This document shows, piece after piece, positions 7,330-16,329 of a DNA stretch of 19,198 bases; the first letter of the stretch is position 1, and the number at the start of each line of letters is the position of its first letter. The stretch is from QWOP01 sp003669605 (GTDB lineage Bacteria; Planctomycetota; Planctomycetia; Pirellulales; UBA1268): assembly GCA_947481985.1 (NCBI GenBank), contig CANKIK010000091.1, forward strand, positions 1-19,198, written 5' to 3'. Under the pieces are notes generated by a model. That model made no database searches, had not been told where the DNA came from, and saw only the letters and a list, made by a program, of their open reading frames with translations. Position numbers and translations under genes: made by a program.

Positions 7330-10300
7330 TCAGTGCCCAGCCAAATGCGATCCTTCAGCCCCGGCGCCGGCTGCAGCCGGGGACTCCCCGCGAAGACTGT
7401 CGGGAAGCCATTCCTTCTCTGCCGCGTCGGGATCAACGGCACTGATCCCCTCCATGAAGGAATCCTCCTCGTGATCGTCCTCGCTGGCACTCGTTCCGAA
7501 GAATGAGTACATCACCGGAACGAGGATCAGCACGAGGAGTGTCGTCAGCGCCAGTCCGAATGCCAAAGCCGTCGCCATCGGGATCAGGAACTGCGCCTGG
7601 AAGCTCTTCTCCAGCAGCAGCGGCAGCAGCCCACCGATGGTTGTGATACTGGTGAGAAAAACCGGCCGGAAGCGGACGCAGCCAGCCTCCCGCAGCGCCC
7701 GCCGCAGGGGCTGTCCCTCACGGACACGGGCATTGATGAAGTCCACCAGAACGATCGAGTCGTTAACCACCACACCCGCCAAGGCCACCAATCCGAACAT
7801 GCTGAACAACGTCAGCGGCATTCCCATCGCGGCATGACCAAAGACGGCACCGACACATCCGACCGGGATCGCCGCCAAGATGATGAACGGTTGAAAGTAC
7901 GACTTAAACTCCATCGTCAGGAGGACGAACATCGCAAACAACGCCACGACGAACCCCACTCCCAGGCTGCGGAGCGACTCGCGGGTCTGCTCCTGTTCCC
8001 CCTCCCAGCGAACGCGCACCAGCGGATACTCGCGCAAGAGATCGGGCATGAGGCGTTTCTCAAGGTCAGCCGTCACCTGGGTGCTGGTGAGGGAACTTTG
8101 CGCGACGTCGATGTCGGCGATCACTGAAATCGAACGCTTCTGGCCGAGACGGTTGATCTCCGAGTAGCCACGGACCACCTTCACGTCGGCGAGTTCGCCG
8201 ACCGGGCGTTTGACGCCGTCCGGCCCCGTCACCCGGATGTCGTCAAGAGCAGCGAAACTGCGACGCTGGTCAGCTGGGTAGCGGACCATCAATTTCACTT
8301 CGTGGCGACCCCGCTGAAGGCGCATCACCTCCTCGCCGTAGAAACTCGCCCGGATGGTGGCAGCCAGGTCCGCCAGCGACACCCCCATCGCCTCGGCACG
8401 GGGCTTGATCTTGACCTGGTACTCCCACTTGCCTGGCCTGGAATCGTCGTCGATGTCGATCACCCCGGGATACTGCCGGAGCCAATCCTTGCAGCGTTCC
8501 ACAGCGGCCTCAAGTTGCCGCACTCCCTCGGGATCGCTCGGGGCGAGCAGCTTAAAATCGATCGGCTTGCCGCCGGGGCCGATGTTCTCACTGCCGTAGA
8601 CGAGCGAGTCGATGCCGGGGAATTCACCCGACGACTTCCGCCACTCGCTGATGAACTGCTCACTGGTCACATTTCGCTTCTCGCCATCGACCAGCTCCAC
8701 CGAGACGGCGCCAACATGGCTTCCACTGGCCCGGGCACCAGGCCCCACTTCGCCGACCATCGACACCTGCCCGACCGAGCGGTTGACCAGTTCCACGATC
8801 GGAGCCCCATCGGGGGCCAATCGCTTGGCGACGTCGAACGCCGCCTGCTCGATCCGGGCCGTCGCCTCCTCGGTGACATCCGCCGGCGTGCCGTCGGGGA
8901 ACGAGACCTTGGCCATCAGCCGGTTAGCATCGACCTTGGGAAAAAGGGAGAAGGGCGTCACTCCGCTCCGTACCAACCCCACGGCAAGCAAGAGGAGCCC
9001 CATGGCGAAGGCCAGCACGCTCAGCCGGTTATCGAGGGCCACGTCGAGCGACGGGGCGTAGATCGTTTTCACAAACCATTTGAGGCTCCGGTCGCAGGTC
9101 CGCTGGGCCCAAGTCACCAGCGGCATGAGCGGCTTGAGTGGCGTCAGGAAAAATCCCAACACCGTAAACACGAGGTTCTTCTCGTGGGAAAGGTGGCCGG
9201 GGAGGACGAGCAGGGCTTCGCTGAGCGACATCAAGAGCGCCGTGATGAAGGCGAAGGGCATGACGGCGATAAATTTCCCCATCACTCCCGACACAAAACA
9301 GAGCGGCAGGAACGTGATCACGGTCGTGAGCACGCTCGAGATCACGCTCGGGATCACCTCCACCGTGCCGTCGATTGCCGCGCGCTGAAGCCCCTTTCCC
9401 ATCCGCCGGTGTCGGTCGACATTGTCACTGACGACGATCGCATCGTCGACAACGATGCCGATCGCCATCAGGAAGGCAAACATCGAGAGCATGTTGAGCG
9501 TCTGGTCGGTGAGGTACATCAAAGCCCCCGTACCAAGCATCGCGAACGGGATCCCGGAGGCCACCCAGAAAGCCGTCTTCAGATCGAGAAACAGTGCCAG
9601 CATCACAAACACGATCGCCAGTCCCTGGAGACCGTTGGAGACGAGCATCTCCAAGCGATCGCGGACGTCGATCGACTGGTCGGCCCACACCGTCAGTTCG
9701 TAGCCGGCTGGGAGCCGAGCCATCTCGGTATAGCCACGCACGGCCGCCACCATCGCCAGCAGATCTTCACCGGAACTGCGGTCGATCGAGACCACCATCC
9801 CCTTGCGGCCGTTGATGCGGTTGGTGGAGGCGATGTCGGCAAAATCGTCGCGGACCGTGCCCAGATCACCGACGGTGAGCACAAGGCCGTCGGGGAGCGT
9901 GACAAGCGGAAGCTTGGCGATCTCCTGGCCGATATAGCGTTTGTTCTTGCCGCGCAGGAGGATCTCCCCCCCCTGGCTGCGGATCGTGCCACCGGGCAGT
10001 TCGAGGTTCTCTCGGCGGACGATCTCAGCCACCTTCTGCAGCGACAGTCCGTATTTCCGCAGCGTCTCCTCACGGATCTCGATGTCGATCTCGAAGTCCC
10101 GCGCCCCGATGAGGTTGGCCGCCGACACGGCAGGTAACGACAGCAGATCATCGCGGACCTGCTCGGCCACATCACGCAGTCCCGCTTCGGATACCTCCTC
10201 GTCACCGTCGGTCGCCACGGGAGCGAGGACGCCGACCTTGATCGCCGGCGTGCGCAGCGTCACCTGCTCCACCTTCGGATCTTCGGCGAGTTCTGGGAGA

Positions 10301-10662
10301 CTGGGGATCCGTTCGACCTCGGAGCGGATCTCGCCGAGCACCTTGAGCGTGTCCTTCACATTCCCGTTGAGTTCGAAGACGCAGTACCCCATCCCCTCCT
10401 GGGCCACGCTCGTCAATTTCTTGATGCCCGCCACGCTCCGGCAGGCCTCCTCGATCTTCTGGCAGATCCCCTCCTCAACCTCCTCGGGGGTTGCCCCTGG
10501 ATAGGGAACCGCGACGAGGACGATCTCCAGTTCGAACTCAGGGAACGTCTCGCGGCGCATGGCGGCAAAAGCCATGCCACCCACAAGCAGGATCGCCACC
10601 ACCAGCGTGTTCATCGCCGGCATGTTGCGGACGGTCCAACTGACGATCGAGCGCATCCGCAT
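7330..10662 (-). CDS. RND efflux transporter permease (AcrB/HAE1-like)
   Basis: An inner-membrane proton-driven efflux pump subunit of about 1,110 residues, close to the usual 1,030-1,050 plus a tail. It has the RND layout: a first membrane helix after MRSIVSWTVRNMPAMNT, two large periplasmic loops and two blocks of helices. The helix-4 motif VDDAIVV (D406, D407) matches the paired proton-relay aspartates of AcrB. In the second half the helix-10 motif is GVVVNDSIVLVDF, with N967-D968 where AcrB has the relay lysine; substitutions there occur in other RND subfamilies. After the last helix an acidic soluble tail of about 60 residues (SASEDDHEEDSF) is added. Its start lies 65 nt after the adaptor gene, indicating one operon. 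The start is uncertain: ATG at 10662 and at 10656 are both possible, and an upstream in-frame TTG at 10695 is less likely. No clear ribosome site is seen. The transported substrate cannot be read from the sequence. Confidence 0.93.
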   Translation of the reverse strand: MRMRSIVSWTVRNMPAMNTLVVAILLVGGMAFAAMRRETFPEFELEIVLVAVPYPGATPEEVEEGICQKIEEACRSVAGIKKLTSVAQEGMGYCVFELNGNVKDTLKVLGEIRSEVERIPSLPELAEDPKVEQVTLRTPAIKVGVLAPVATDGDEEVSEAGLRDVAEQVRDDLLSLPAVSAANLIGARDFEIDIEIREETLRKYGLSLQKVAEIVRRENLELPGGTIRSQGGEILLRGKNKRYIGQEIAKLPLVTLPDGLVLTVGDLGTVRDDFADIASTNRINGRKGMVVSIDRSSGEDLLAMVAAVRGYTEMARLPAGYELTVWADQSIDVRDRLEMLVSNGLQGLAIVFVMLALFLDLKTAFWVASGIPFAMLGTGALMYLTDQTLNMLSMFAFLMAIGIVVDDAIVVSDNVDRHRRMGKGLQRAAIDGTVEVIPSVISSVLTTVITFLPLCFVSGVMGKFIAVMPFAFITALLMSLSEALLVLPGHLSHEKNLVFTVLGFFLTPLKPLMPLVTWAQRTCDRSLKWFVKTIYAPSLDVALDNRLSVLAFAMGLLLLAVGLVRSGVTPFSLFPKVDANRLMAKVSFPDGTPADVTEEATARIEQAAFDVAKRLAPDGAPIVELVNRSVGQVSMVGEVGPGARASGSHVGAVSVELVDGEKRNVTSEQFISEWRKSSGEFPGIDSLVYGSENIGPGGKPIDFKLLAPSDPEGVRQLEAAVERCKDWLRQYPGVIDIDDDSRPGKWEYQVKIKPRAEAMGVSLADLAATIRASFYGEEVMRLQRGRHEVKLMVRYPADQRRSFAALDDIRVTGPDGVKRPVGELADVKVVRGYSEINRLGQKRSISVIADIDVAQSSLTSTQVTADLEKRLMPDLLREYPLVRVRWEGEQEQTRESLRSLGVGFVVALFAMFVLLTMEFKSYFQPFIILAAIPVGCVGAVFGHAAMGMPLTLFSMFGLVALAGVVVNDSIVLVDFINARVREGQPLRRALREAGCVRFRPVFLTSITTIGGLLPLLLEKSFQAQFLIPMATALAFGLALTTLLVLILVPVMYSFFGTSASEDDHEEDSFMEGISAVDPDAAEKEWLPDSLRGESPAAAGAGAEGSHLAGH

Positions 10663-10727
10663 GGTCCTCGGGCGTCTGGTGGGCGTCAGGGGCAAGAAAG
10701 GAGAGTTGCGGCGATTTGCCGTGGTGG

Positions 10728-12134
10728 TCAGCCGGGGTCGACAGGGGCCGTCGCCGACCGGGTGTCAGGGCGCGGTGCCGAAGCGTCATCGCTGTCACTG
10801 ACGGCCATGCCGTCACGTGGATTGGCCAACTGGCTGGTGACGGCGCGGTCACCGGCGACGAGTCCGGAGGAAGCCGAGTCGAAATAGACCCTGCCGGAGG
10901 CAACGTGGATCGGTCGCGGTTTGAGGACTACCAGCCTACCGTCGCGCACCACCCACACCTCGCCGGTGGGGCGCTGGGCATCCTCCGGAATCGAGACCAG
11001 ATCCTGCCCGGCATCGACATGAACTCGGACTTGGACGAACATCCCGCGGAGCAGCGACCTCGGCGCCTCGGCAGGCAACTGCGGCATGAACGCGCCGTAG
11101 GAATCGATCGCCCGGACCGCCGTCGGATCGGGGATGAGCACGCGGCAGGGGAGCGTACGCGTTTTCTCGTCGAGCCCCCGTCCCTCCTGACGGCTGAGCG
11201 TTCCGGCCCACTGGTAGGTCCGGTCGCCGAGCGTGAATACCACCGAGGCCGGAGTTTCGGGAATTTCATGCGCACCGGGAGAGGCTGCCACGGCAGCCGA
11301 TTGGGCGCCCCACACCCGCGCTACCTCGTCCATTCTCAGGCTGCTCTTCACCTCAGCGGCGCTGGTGTCTTCCAAGACCACCAGCGTCGTCCCCTTGGCG
11401 ACGTAGGAATCCTGCTCCACCTTGTCATCGACGACCACCCCGTCGACCGGGGCGATGACGCTCGTCCGTGAGAGATCGAGTTTGGCGCGCTCAAGCATCG
11501 TCGAGGCGAGGGCCTCGGCTTCCTGAAGACGGTTGCGCCGCTTCTGCAGGACCCGCTTCTGGCCCTGGAGCATGGTGAGCGAATTGGCAACGGTGAGCTC
11601 GTCGCGGATCGCCTGGTCGGCCGCCGACTCGGTGACGATCCTCCCTGCCTTGAGAGTGTCGAGGCGGGAAGACTCACGCTGGGCAAGATCGACTTGTCGC
11701 TTCGCCAAGTCGACCGAAGCCGCATTCTGCTCCAACTCTTCGTCGATCTCGTCGATTGTCAGCACGGCCTGCTGCAGTTCGCGCTCGAGACGAGAGACAT
11801 CGAGTTGATAGTCCCGCGGATCGATGCGGAACAGCACAGTGCCCTTGGTGACGTATTGCCCAGACTTACAGGCAGCCGACTTCTCCTGGACCCGCCCGGC
11901 GACTTCCGCGGCCAGCGTCACTTCGCGGAGCGGCACCACGACGCCATCGGCCTCGATGTCGACGCCCCCCTCCTGCCGGACGACCTCGGCAGTCCGCACG
12001 GGCACCGCGGAGGGCTCCGACACATCCACACGCTGCGGCGGGGGCTGGCTCCCCATCAGCAGAAACAAGGCCACGGCGCCACCCAAAATGACCAGCGGCA
12101 GTACCCACCTGAGAATTGTGCGGAGAAATTTCAT
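10728..12134 (-). CDS. Efflux RND periplasmic adaptor subunit (HlyD/AcrA family)
   Basis: A 468-residue membrane fusion protein linking the RND permease to an outer-membrane channel. A single N-terminal membrane anchor lies at about residues 7-28; no lipobox is seen. The biotinyl-lipoyl half-motif is at about 74-107 (EVAGRV, GTVLFRIDPRDY). A long alpha-helical coiled-coil hairpin follows at about 108-222. The second lipoyl half is at about 226-256 (IAPVDGVV, KGTTLVVLED), followed by beta-barrel and membrane-proximal regions. This is the canonical order for the family. The frame stays open 71 codons upstream to 12347, but that extension overlaps the end of the next gene and lacks a membrane segment, so I start at MKFLRTILRW. 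The start is 37 nt after the upstream gene's stop, so co-transcription is plausible. No TolC-like gene is in the window. Confidence 0.93.
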   Translation of the reverse strand: MKFLRTILRWVLPLVILGGAVALFLLMGSQPPPQRVDVSEPSAVPVRTAEVVRQEGGVDIEADGVVVPLREVTLAAEVAGRVQEKSAACKSGQYVTKGTVLFRIDPRDYQLDVSRLERELQQAVLTIDEIDEELEQNAASVDLAKRQVDLAQRESSRLDTLKAGRIVTESAADQAIRDELTVANSLTMLQGQKRVLQKRRNRLQEAEALASTMLERAKLDLSRTSVIAPVDGVVVDDKVEQDSYVAKGTTLVVLEDTSAAEVKSSLRMDEVARVWGAQSAAVAASPGAHEIPETPASVVFTLGDRTYQWAGTLSRQEGRGLDEKTRTLPCRVLIPDPTAVRAIDSYGAFMPQLPAEAPRSLLRGMFVQVRVHVDAGQDLVSIPEDAQRPTGEVWVVRDGRLVVLKPRPIHVASGRVYFDSASSGLVAGDRAVTSQLANPRDGMAVSDSDDASAPRPDTRSATAPVDPG

Positions 12135-12171
12135 CTGGGAATTGTAGCCGGACTGTTGGCAACGAGGAGGA

Positions 12172-15100
12172 TCAGTTTGCCGCCCGTGCCCCCCCCGGCT
12201 GTTCGGCCACGACAAGTTCCCCCTGCATCGCCATCCAATGCCCTGGAAAGGTGCAGATAAAGGGATACCGGCCCGGCTGATCGGGGACGCGGAACTGGAT
12301 CGTCGCGGTGCCACCGGGCGCCACAATGTCGGTCCAGGCCACCACATCGGCTGACTCCGGCACGTAGTTTCGGGCCGCCGCCTCCGGATCGGTCACCAAG
12401 GCATTCACCGCCGCCCCAATCACGGGAAGCGAATCGGGCCGGAGGAGCGCCCAGTTGTGGGGCACGGTGTCGGGATTGGTGAGTTGGATCGAGATCGCCT
12501 CACCGGGACTCGCGGCGACTGTCTTGGGGAGATAGGAGAGGTTCGGGCCAACCGCGATCGCGATCTGCCGCGCCCCCTCGATCGGCGCTGCGAACGGGTT
12601 GGGGCGGGTGTGCAGTGCCCGGGCCACGTCGGCCGCCAACGGATGCGGAAGCAACGGCAGCGTCCGCTCGGCCGCCCCTGGGAATCGCTTGTCGAGCCGG
12701 TTGGCGGTGATCACCAGATCGTGCTCGCTGCCGGCGTTGCTCGTCACCAACAACTGCAACTGGTCGACCGGCTGAATCTCCGGGATCTCCAGGAACAGCG
12801 ATCGCAAGTCGGCGGAGCAGATGGCAGCGGTGATCGGCAAAGAATCGTGGCCACGGAGCCCCTCGTGCTGTGTCGACCATTCGTCCGATCCGTATCCGCC
12901 GCTGTAGCGGTAGTTCCAGCACTGCGCGAAATGCCGGGCGGGATCGGCGGCCACCGCCGCATCAATCGGCTCCGAGAAATCGATCTGCACGCCGTTGTCG
13001 TGGAGATGGAAGCCGACCGGCTGCTGGAGCCTGTGGCCGGTGTAACGGACGCGCTCCAGGCAACCGTCGGCGGCCGTGTAGGTGCCCCAGCCAGCCATTC
13101 CGCTGACATAGATCGCCCCGTCGCGGGGATTGAATCGTCCCCGGTGCGATCCAGACCGAAACGACACCGGCAGCGGCACGATCGCCCCCTGCTGCTGCCC
13201 GGCCACCTCGTCGCGGAGGAGCACCATCGCCGTCCCCGCGCCAAACGACAGATGGACAAGTTGCCCGCCGAGCGGCCCCATTGCTCCTTCCGGCACCCAC
13301 ACCTGCCCGCCGCAGTTGTTGTCGAGTCCCCGCGGGAGATAGACCAGCGGCAGATCGGGGACGCGGCCCGAGACCGGGCCCTTGTGCCCGAAATGGAGCG
13401 GTGGAGTCCCTGGCTGGGGCCTCCCCGGAGGGACGGCCCCGACGAGGCTCGCCGGCACCCAGTCTCCCTCGCTCGATCCGGCGGTGATCGTCCCGTCGGG
13501 GCAGATACCGACGCCGTCGGAGTTGCGCAGGCCCGTGGCCAGCACTTCAGCATCCTTCCCATCGGCTGAGATCCGCACCAGCCCCTGGGCGCTGCAGGCG
13601 GTGATGAAGCGGCCCTGGTCATCGCGAACGAGCCCGCAGGTGTAGTCGTGGCCCCCTGCAGAGGCGGTGTAGGCCCGCGAGAAACACTCGTAGCGGTCCG
13701 CCTCGCCATCGGCATTGGTATCGATGAGTTTCGTGATCTGGTCGCGGCCAAGCACATGGATCGTGCCGTCAACGATCGTCATGCCGAGCGGGTGATGAAG
13801 CCCGGCGGCGATCCGCCGCCACCGCAGCCGGCGGGGATCCCCATCCGGTCCGGGATCCAACGGAAGGGCGTGCCACACATCCCCCTGCATCGTGCAAACG
13901 ACGATCGAGCCGTCGGGGAGGAAATCATGGTCGCCGCAGAACAGCAGCGCTTTCCAGGGATTTTTGGTCGGCAGCTCAAAGGTGTCGACCGCATAGGGCA
14001 CCTGGGTGCCACGGATGATCTTGGTCTCGATCGATTCCGGCCACTGGGGGGCGCCGCCGGCGAGCATGGCGGCGAAAGGATGCGTTGCAACCGGGCCAAC
14101 CACCCGCTCAACAGCCCCTTCCTTGAGCGTCGGGACATCCAGCATCCGGACGCCGTCACGCGTGTAGAGAAAGCCGACTCGGCTTCCCTGTCGGACAAAC
14201 CCTTCATATGCCACCACGCCTGCGGCGGGCTGCGTGACCGCTGGCGGCAGCGGCATCTCCTCTCCAGCCGGCGCGAGGCCACCGAGGAAGCCATAGCGGG
14301 TGTCAGAGAGCGTGAGGAATCCTCCCTTCCAGGCCAGGGGATAGCTGATCGAGTCGGGGTCGAAGCATACGCTGACTCCTGCCCCGAGCTGGATGCAGAC
14401 ACCGCGGACAACCGTCTTCCCGAAGGCATGGAGCACCCCTGCCTGCAGCGAACCGAGAACGGTCTGGTTCCAGCGGCCGTCGCGCCAGGTCTCCTCGTTC
14501 TGATTGCCCCAGTGCCCCAGTTTTCCGCTGTCGAGGCCGGGATACTGCGGCAGCAGTGACGGCGTGGGGCATAGCGCCCGGAACCAGCGCGCTTCCTTGG
14601 CATAGAAGTCGTACTGCCGGTCCCGGTTGACAGGCAATTGCCAGTCGGGAAAAGCCTCGGGAAAAAGCGGTGCCCGATCGGGCTCGAAGGCCGCTGCTGT
14701 GGTGGGGTGGGCGGCGGCCACAATCGCGGCCATGGTGGCCGCCGGCAGGTCTGCATGCCGGCCGAGGTCGGCGAGGAAGCGGACGAGATCGCGCCTGTCG
14801 CGCGGATGGACTCCCTGCATCAGCCCGTCGGGCATCAGGCTCCCGGTTTCTTCGATGGCCTCAATCTCCCCCTTGGCGATCTCCTCGCGGGCCCCCGTGG
14901 CCGGGTCGCGGAGTACAACCACGGCGTTGTCTTCCCGCTCCCGGTAGCCGCGGCGGCTACCGCCATCGGAGGTGATCACCGTCACCGAGCGGTATTCCGG
15001 TTGAATGGCATGCTGTGGCCAGAGAAGCGACTCGGCAATGTGCTCAACGGTCTTCTCGGCGCCAAGTTTCGTCAGTGCCGGGCCGACGGTGCCGCCATGC

Positions 15101-16221
15101 TCCCCCACCTTGTGGCAAGAGACGCAGGCCAGCGTGTGGCGGACAAACACCCGAGCGCCACTGGCGGCGCTAGCTCCCTCCCCACGCGCCTCCGCAGCAA
15201 GCGCCGCAACGAGGGCTGGATCGTGGGGAATGCCCCCCGGCGGTCCGCTCGACGCGGCCTTCGGTACCGTGGCCGGCGGTGCCTGCCAGGTCTTCATTCC
15301 CGGCAGTGCTCCGGGATCCTTGCCGTCGAGCTTCGCAGCCACCCAGCCGAGCCCCTGGATGTTGTCGCGGAGCCGATCCTCAGCGTCGAGTTGCGTGTGA
15401 TTGAGGATCCCAAACGGCCCCTCGAAACCACTCTCCTGAACAATCTTCAGAAGCTCGAGATCCTGTTCTCCGGTGCCGACAGGAGCGATCTTCAGGCCGC
15501 GGGCCTCGCCATCGGCGAACATGCCATTCAGATTGAGCACCTGGAGATAGGGCTTGATCCGCGCGAGCAACTCACGGAATCGGCCCGCATGGAGATGGCC
15601 ATGATGCTGGTTGTAGACGATGCCGACATTCGTGATTTTCCCCTCGCCGGCCCGGAGCGCTTCGATGATCTCGATTTGGTTCTCCGGCTCGCCGAACCAG
15701 CCGCCATGGTTGTAGAGCCCGACGGTGCAACCGATATTCTTGGCCGCCTCAGCGATCGGACCGATCCGGGCGGCTTCGGCTGCCACGCGGGCCTGTTGTT
15801 CCTCTGGCGAAGCCGTCGGCCCGCCACCCCCACTGACCCACAGGCTGGGCGTCATGCCGTGGGCTTTGAGGACGCCGAGGATCAGCCGCGCCTCGTCGTT
15901 GAGCTCGCCAGGAAACCACCAGGCGATCAGCTCGATCCCCTCCGCTTGGATAGCTTTCATCTCGTCGTCGAACTGCGGCACATGCTCCGCCCGGTAGTCG
16001 TAGGCATATTTCACGATTCCCAACCGCTTCATCATCGCCGCCCGGTCAGCCGGCGACCGGGCCTCGTCGTCAAATGGCACGATGCACCAGGCGACGAGGT
16101 TGTCCCGTCGAAAGAGCTTCTCAGCAGGGACGATCTCGGCGGCCGGCGCCACGGCGGGCCAGGCCGGCGCCAGGAGAGCCAGCAGCCCCAGAGCAAAGAG
16201 CGGACGGATGATGCCGATCAC
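12172..16221 (-). CDS. Secreted redox fusion: TIM-barrel isomerase-like + cytochrome c + propeller + azurin-like copper domain
   Basis: A complete 1,349-residue protein. The signal peptide ends near A28 (APAA/EIV). Residues about 30-310 resemble the sugar phosphate isomerase/epimerase (AP endonuclease 2-like) TIM barrel, with YNHGGWFGEPEN near 169 and VYNQHHGHLHAGRF. Residues about 350-485 form a PVC-type heme domain with CVSCH (C366, C369, H370) and the trailing SLMPDGL motif. Residues about 540-1040 form a DUF6797/dehydrogenase-like propeller, with DTNADGEAD as a calcium-loop-like stretch. The C-terminus, about 1225-1340, is an azurin/plastocyanin-like cupredoxin: H1255 in PHNW, then C1323, H1328 and M1332 with the azurin Cys-x4-His-x3-Met spacing. 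It is probably periplasmic, passing electrons between propeller, heme and copper; the substrate is unknown. A GAGGGG lies about 11 nt before the ATG. It could lead the efflux operon just downstream. Confidence 0.9.
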   Translation of the reverse strand: MIGIIRPLFALGLLALLAPAWPAVAPAAEIVPAEKLFRRDNLVAWCIVPFDDEARSPADRAAMMKRLGIVKYAYDYRAEHVPQFDDEMKAIQAEGIELIAWWFPGELNDEARLILGVLKAHGMTPSLWVSGGGGPTASPEEQQARVAAEAARIGPIAEAAKNIGCTVGLYNHGGWFGEPENQIEIIEALRAGEGKITNVGIVYNQHHGHLHAGRFRELLARIKPYLQVLNLNGMFADGEARGLKIAPVGTGEQDLELLKIVQESGFEGPFGILNHTQLDAEDRLRDNIQGLGWVAAKLDGKDPGALPGMKTWQAPPATVPKAASSGPPGGIPHDPALVAALAAEARGEGASAASGARVFVRHTLACVSCHKVGEHGGTVGPALTKLGAEKTVEHIAESLLWPQHAIQPEYRSVTVITSDGGSRRGYREREDNAVVVLRDPATGAREEIAKGEIEAIEETGSLMPDGLMQGVHPRDRRDLVRFLADLGRHADLPAATMAAIVAAAHPTTAAAFEPDRAPLFPEAFPDWQLPVNRDRQYDFYAKEARWFRALCPTPSLLPQYPGLDSGKLGHWGNQNEETWRDGRWNQTVLGSLQAGVLHAFGKTVVRGVCIQLGAGVSVCFDPDSISYPLAWKGGFLTLSDTRYGFLGGLAPAGEEMPLPPAVTQPAAGVVAYEGFVRQGSRVGFLYTRDGVRMLDVPTLKEGAVERVVGPVATHPFAAMLAGGAPQWPESIETKIIRGTQVPYAVDTFELPTKNPWKALLFCGDHDFLPDGSIVVCTMQGDVWHALPLDPGPDGDPRRLRWRRIAAGLHHPLGMTIVDGTIHVLGRDQITKLIDTNADGEADRYECFSRAYTASAGGHDYTCGLVRDDQGRFITACSAQGLVRISADGKDAEVLATGLRNSDGVGICPDGTITAGSSEGDWVPASLVGAVPPGRPQPGTPPLHFGHKGPVSGRVPDLPLVYLPRGLDNNCGGQVWVPEGAMGPLGGQLVHLSFGAGTAMVLLRDEVAGQQQGAIVPLPVSFRSGSHRGRFNPRDGAIYVSGMAGWGTYTAADGCLERVRYTGHRLQQPVGFHLHDNGVQIDFSEPIDAAVAADPARHFAQCWNYRYSGGYGSDEWSTQHEGLRGHDSLPITAAICSADLRSLFLEIPEIQPVDQLQLLVTSNAGSEHDLVITANRLDKRFPGAAERTLPLLPHPLAADVARALHTRPNPFAAPIEGARQIAIAVGPNLSYLPKTVAASPGEAISIQLTNPDTVPHNWALLRPDSLPVIGAAVNALVTDPEAAARNYVPESADVVAWTDIVAPGGTATIQFRVPDQPGRYPFICTFPGHWMAMQGELVVAEQPGGARAAN

Positions 16222-16329
16222 AGATGAATCCCCTCAGGTGTCACGATCGCCCGGGCAGTTCGTTGCCGGGCTCGACGAGTATGCCACAGAGCCCATCCGC
16301 CACGCATCCCGGCTACGCGCCCCCCAAAC

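Noticed and set aside
8302..10137. Plus-strand open frame of 611 codons
   Set aside because: Antisense to the RND permease; His/Arg/Asp-rich translation with no domain, typical of a mirror frame.
12135..12347. 71-codon upstream extension of the RND adaptor
   Set aside because: Overlaps the cupredoxin end of the preceding gene, and the real membrane anchor begins at MKFLRT (12134).
14638..16227. Plus-strand open frame of 529 codons
   Set aside because: Antisense to the TIM-barrel/cytochrome/cupredoxin gene, with no motif and no start signal.
16249..16271. GCCCGG...CCGGGC inverted repeat between the EEP-DUF885 gene and the next gene
   Set aside because: Only six pairs with an 11-nt loop and no T-run; expected by chance in GC-rich DNA.
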